Shown: positions 42,697 through 44,500 of the stretch, piece after piece
Numbering within the stretch: the stretch's first letter is position 1
Layout: every line of letters starts with the position of its first letter
Assembly: GCA_029558535.1 (NCBI GenBank)
Contig: JAKQEK010000192.1
Span: 1-44,500 of the forward strand
Direction of reading: 5' to 3'
From: Bacteroidota bacterium
Lineage (GTDB): Bacteria > Bacteroidota > Bacteroidia > Bacteroidales > ML635J-15
Length of the DNA stretch: 44,500 nucleotides
The notes under the pieces: generated by a model
Told to the model about the DNA's origin: nothing
What the model saw: the letters and a program-made list of their open reading frames with translations, nothing else
Databases searched by the model: none
Translations under genes and position numbers: made by a program

Positions 42697-42704
42697 TATA
42701 TTTG
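42697..42704 (+). promoter_or_regulatory. candidate -7 element of the adhesin gene
   Basis: TATATTTG, exact TAnnTTTG match, 38 bases before ATG 42743. No TTG at the normal -33 distance, so an activator may be needed or the match may be chance. Confidence 0.35.
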
Positions 42705-42742
42705 AAAAATAGATTGATTATTTTCTTTTATAAATTTTTATT

Positions 42743-44500
42743 ATGAAATCATTTCTGGTTATTGTTAATGTCTTCTTGATTTTATTTACGCTTGGTTTAA
42801 ATAAAGTATATTCTCAGATATCAATTGAAAAATACACTGCATTAACAGACGCTCAAGCTGCATATGCTTTGGTAGATTCTTTGGTTGATGATGGGATAAT
42901 ATTTTCGGATATTACATTTCGGGGAGTAAGAAATTCAAGCTATGGATATCAAATGTGTTATTTTACAACAACAGGTCTTACAGAAACTCAAATGGGAATA
43001 TCTCGAGGTATTGCTTTAACAACTGGAAATACAGATTTGATTTCACTTCCTATGGGAACAAATCCCGGAGCATCTAATTCGTTTTCTAAGGGTTACATAT
43101 CATCACATCCCGGCGAAATACGAAAATCAACAGTCAGCATTAATGATATGGATGTTTTAGCGGGATCTGTAAATTGGTACAATGGAGCCATTTTAGAATT
43201 TGATTTTATTCCTATAGGAGATTCTGTTGTATTTAATTATGTTTTCGGAGGTGAAGAATATAGCGATAATACTAATTTTACTAATTATCAATGCACCCAA
43301 TATAATGATAAATTTGGTTTTTTAATCAGTGGCCCGGGTATATCTGGTGGTGCTGGTTATACAAATGACGCTAGAAATATTGCTCGCTTAAATAATGGCT
43401 GGGAAGTTGGTATAAATTCAGTAAATAATGGAACTGTTGGAAGCAGCGGTTCTCCAAATGGAGCGTCGTTTTGTTCAAGTACAAATCCTGACTGGGTTCA
43501 AGGAACACCAAGTCCTGAATATAACGGTACAATTCAGGGAACATCTCCAAATGGAAATACAAAAGTCCTCACGGCTTCCCAGGGAGGACTCACTCCTGGA
43601 CAAACTTATCATATTAAATTACTTATATGTGATGCAAAAGATGGCGCTTATGATGCGATCGTTTATATTGAAGCAGGTAGTTTCAAATCCCCGACACCTG
43701 ATTTAAGTTTGAATGCCCATAATAGTTCAATTTGTGAAACTGAAAGCACTTGGGTTGTTGCAAGTTTGACAAATGGTACCCCACCTTTTACGTATGAATG
43801 GAGCAATGGAACCACTAATAATTCTTCCAACATGGCAGACTCAATACAAGTATCCCCGGCAAGTAATACAACTTATTCGGTTACGGTTACCGATGCTACA
43901 GCTCAAACATTTACTGCATCACAATTAATTACTGTGACGAGCCTTGTAACGCCTACTTTTACAGCATTAAGTCCGTATTGTGTTGGTGATTCCCCGGCAG
44001 TTTTGTCAGGAACCTCAACTAATGGAATAACAGGAATTTGGTTACCCGCAACAATAATCACTGCATCAGCCGGAACGACTACTTATAGTTTTACAGCAAA
44101 TGCTGGTCAGTGTGCTTCAAATACCAGCATGGATATTACTGTAAACGATTTACCAACTCCCGGAATAACAAATAACTCAGGTACAACAGTTTTAACATGT
44201 GCTCAAATATCCATTAACGTAACAACCACCGGTGGTATTAGTTATGCCTGGAGTGGTGGAAATACTCCCACTACGGCATCTAACGCCCTAACTTCTTCAG
44301 GTACTTACACAGTTACTGTAACAAACGCTTCAGCCTGTACCGCAACATCTTCAATAATAATTACTGAAAACACAACACCACCAACGGCAGCTATTACAAA
44401 TAATAGCGGAACCACTGCTATAACTTGCACCCAGACTTCTATTTCAGTAACAGCAACAGGAGGTGGGACATATACATGGAGTGGAGGAGCAACAACAAAT
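42743..44500 (+). CDS. choice-of-anchor L adhesin-like protein with Ig-like repeats (3' truncated)
   Basis: 586 codons from ATG 42743 with no stop before the window ends. Signal peptide MKSFLVIVNVFLILFTLGLN, cleaved near VYSQ. About 30-320 fits the choice-of-anchor L domain: AYALVDSLVDDGIIFSDITF, MGISRGIALTTGN, ILEFDFIPIGDSVVFNYVFG, GEEYSD, KFGFLISGPGISGG and YHIKLLICDAKDGAYDAIVY. This domain is named because such proteins carry various C-terminal anchors, often T9SS domains. From about 330 on there are Ig/PKD-like modules; the last two are similar repeats of about 76 residues, each starting near ITNNSGTT and containing YTWSGG or YAWSGG. More repeats and a T9SS sorting domain probably follow outside the window. 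It is divergent from the TPR-LytTR gene. Confidence 0.85.
   Translation, partial: MKSFLVIVNVFLILFTLGLNKVYSQISIEKYTALTDAQAAYALVDSLVDDGIIFSDITFRGVRNSSYGYQMCYFTTTGLTETQMGISRGIALTTGNTDLISLPMGTNPGASNSFSKGYISSHPGEIRKSTVSINDMDVLAGSVNWYNGAILEFDFIPIGDSVVFNYVFGGEEYSDNTNFTNYQCTQYNDKFGFLISGPGISGGAGYTNDARNIARLNNGWEVGINSVNNGTVGSSGSPNGASFCSSTNPDWVQGTPSPEYNGTIQGTSPNGNTKVLTASQGGLTPGQTYHIKLLICDAKDGAYDAIVYIEAGSFKSPTPDLSLNAHNSSICETESTWVVASLTNGTPPFTYEWSNGTTNNSSNMADSIQVSPASNTTYSVTVTDATAQTFTASQLITVTSLVTPTFTALSPYCVGDSPAVLSGTSTNGITGIWLPATIITASAGTTTYSFTANAGQCASNTSMDITVNDLPTPGITNNSGTTVLTCAQISINVTTTGGISYAWSGGNTPTTASNALTSSGTYTVTVTNASACTATSSIIITENTTPPTAAITNNSGTTAITCTQTSISVTATGGGTYTWSGGATTN

Overview
The window is AT-rich DNA from a member of the Bacteroidota, probably class Bacteroidia. 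This rests on: several proteins ending in type IX secretion system (T9SS) sorting domains of type A or type B; Bacteroidota-style promoters (TTTG, 18-20 nt, TAnnTTTG) in front of several genes; a CarboxypepD_reg/plug/beta-barrel outer-membrane protein; and an EF-G paralogue with a degenerate GTPase site of the kind described in Bacteroides. No tRNA, rRNA or CRISPR array was seen.

Layout. 1-2500: end of a type B T9SS cargo gene with its terminator, then an ECF sigma factor overlapping a membrane-anchored, anti-sigma-like protein that itself ends in a type B T9SS domain. 2589-4739 (-): EF-G-like protein. 5098-7559: Wzx-type flippase and a membrane-anchored GT2 glycosyltransferase. 7883-12185: large secreted glycosidase-like/beta-helix protein, split by two frameshifts, one at an 11-G run inside its signal peptide. 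12238-13827: a T9SS cargo protein whose paralogue lies at 26664-28250 (-). 13844-16016 (-): GT2, GtrA and STELLO-type glycosyltransferase operon, divergent from a GT39/ArnT-like transferase (16287-17969). 18134-23588: a double jelly-roll membrane protein, a GH16-like lipoprotein and an AlgI-like MBOAT acyltransferase, probably an exopolysaccharide-modifying operon. 23777-25524: OmpR-type regulator and PhoR-type kinase. 25870-26622: lipoprotein. 28342-31562 (-): LepA/EF-4 and a cyclic 2,3-diphosphoglycerate synthase-like P-loop enzyme. 31809-32936: DegT-type sugar aminotransferase. 33279-37819: outer-membrane beta-barrel receptor, lectin/lyase-like lipoprotein, Q/P-rich membrane protein and small secreted barrel-like protein. 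37905-42355 (-): periplasmic-TPR/membrane/LytTR regulator followed by a multi-domain T9SS cargo protein. 42743 to the end: start of a choice-of-anchor-L adhesin with Ig-like repeats, running off the window.

Two 187-bp copies of one non-autonomous transposable element (25544-25730 and 33006-33192) have GTAA-starting terminal inverted repeats and perfect, mutually different 8-bp target duplications. This points to mobilisation by an IS66-family transposase.

Taken together the region is mainly about making, modifying and exporting cell-surface glycans and T9SS proteins, with three signalling modules (ECF sigma/anti-sigma, two-component, LytTR) and a few housekeeping genes between. The most novel-looking item is the sigma/anti-sigma pair in which the membrane partner carries a T9SS type B signal. 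The split glycosidase gene and the IS66-type mini-element also deserve a second look.
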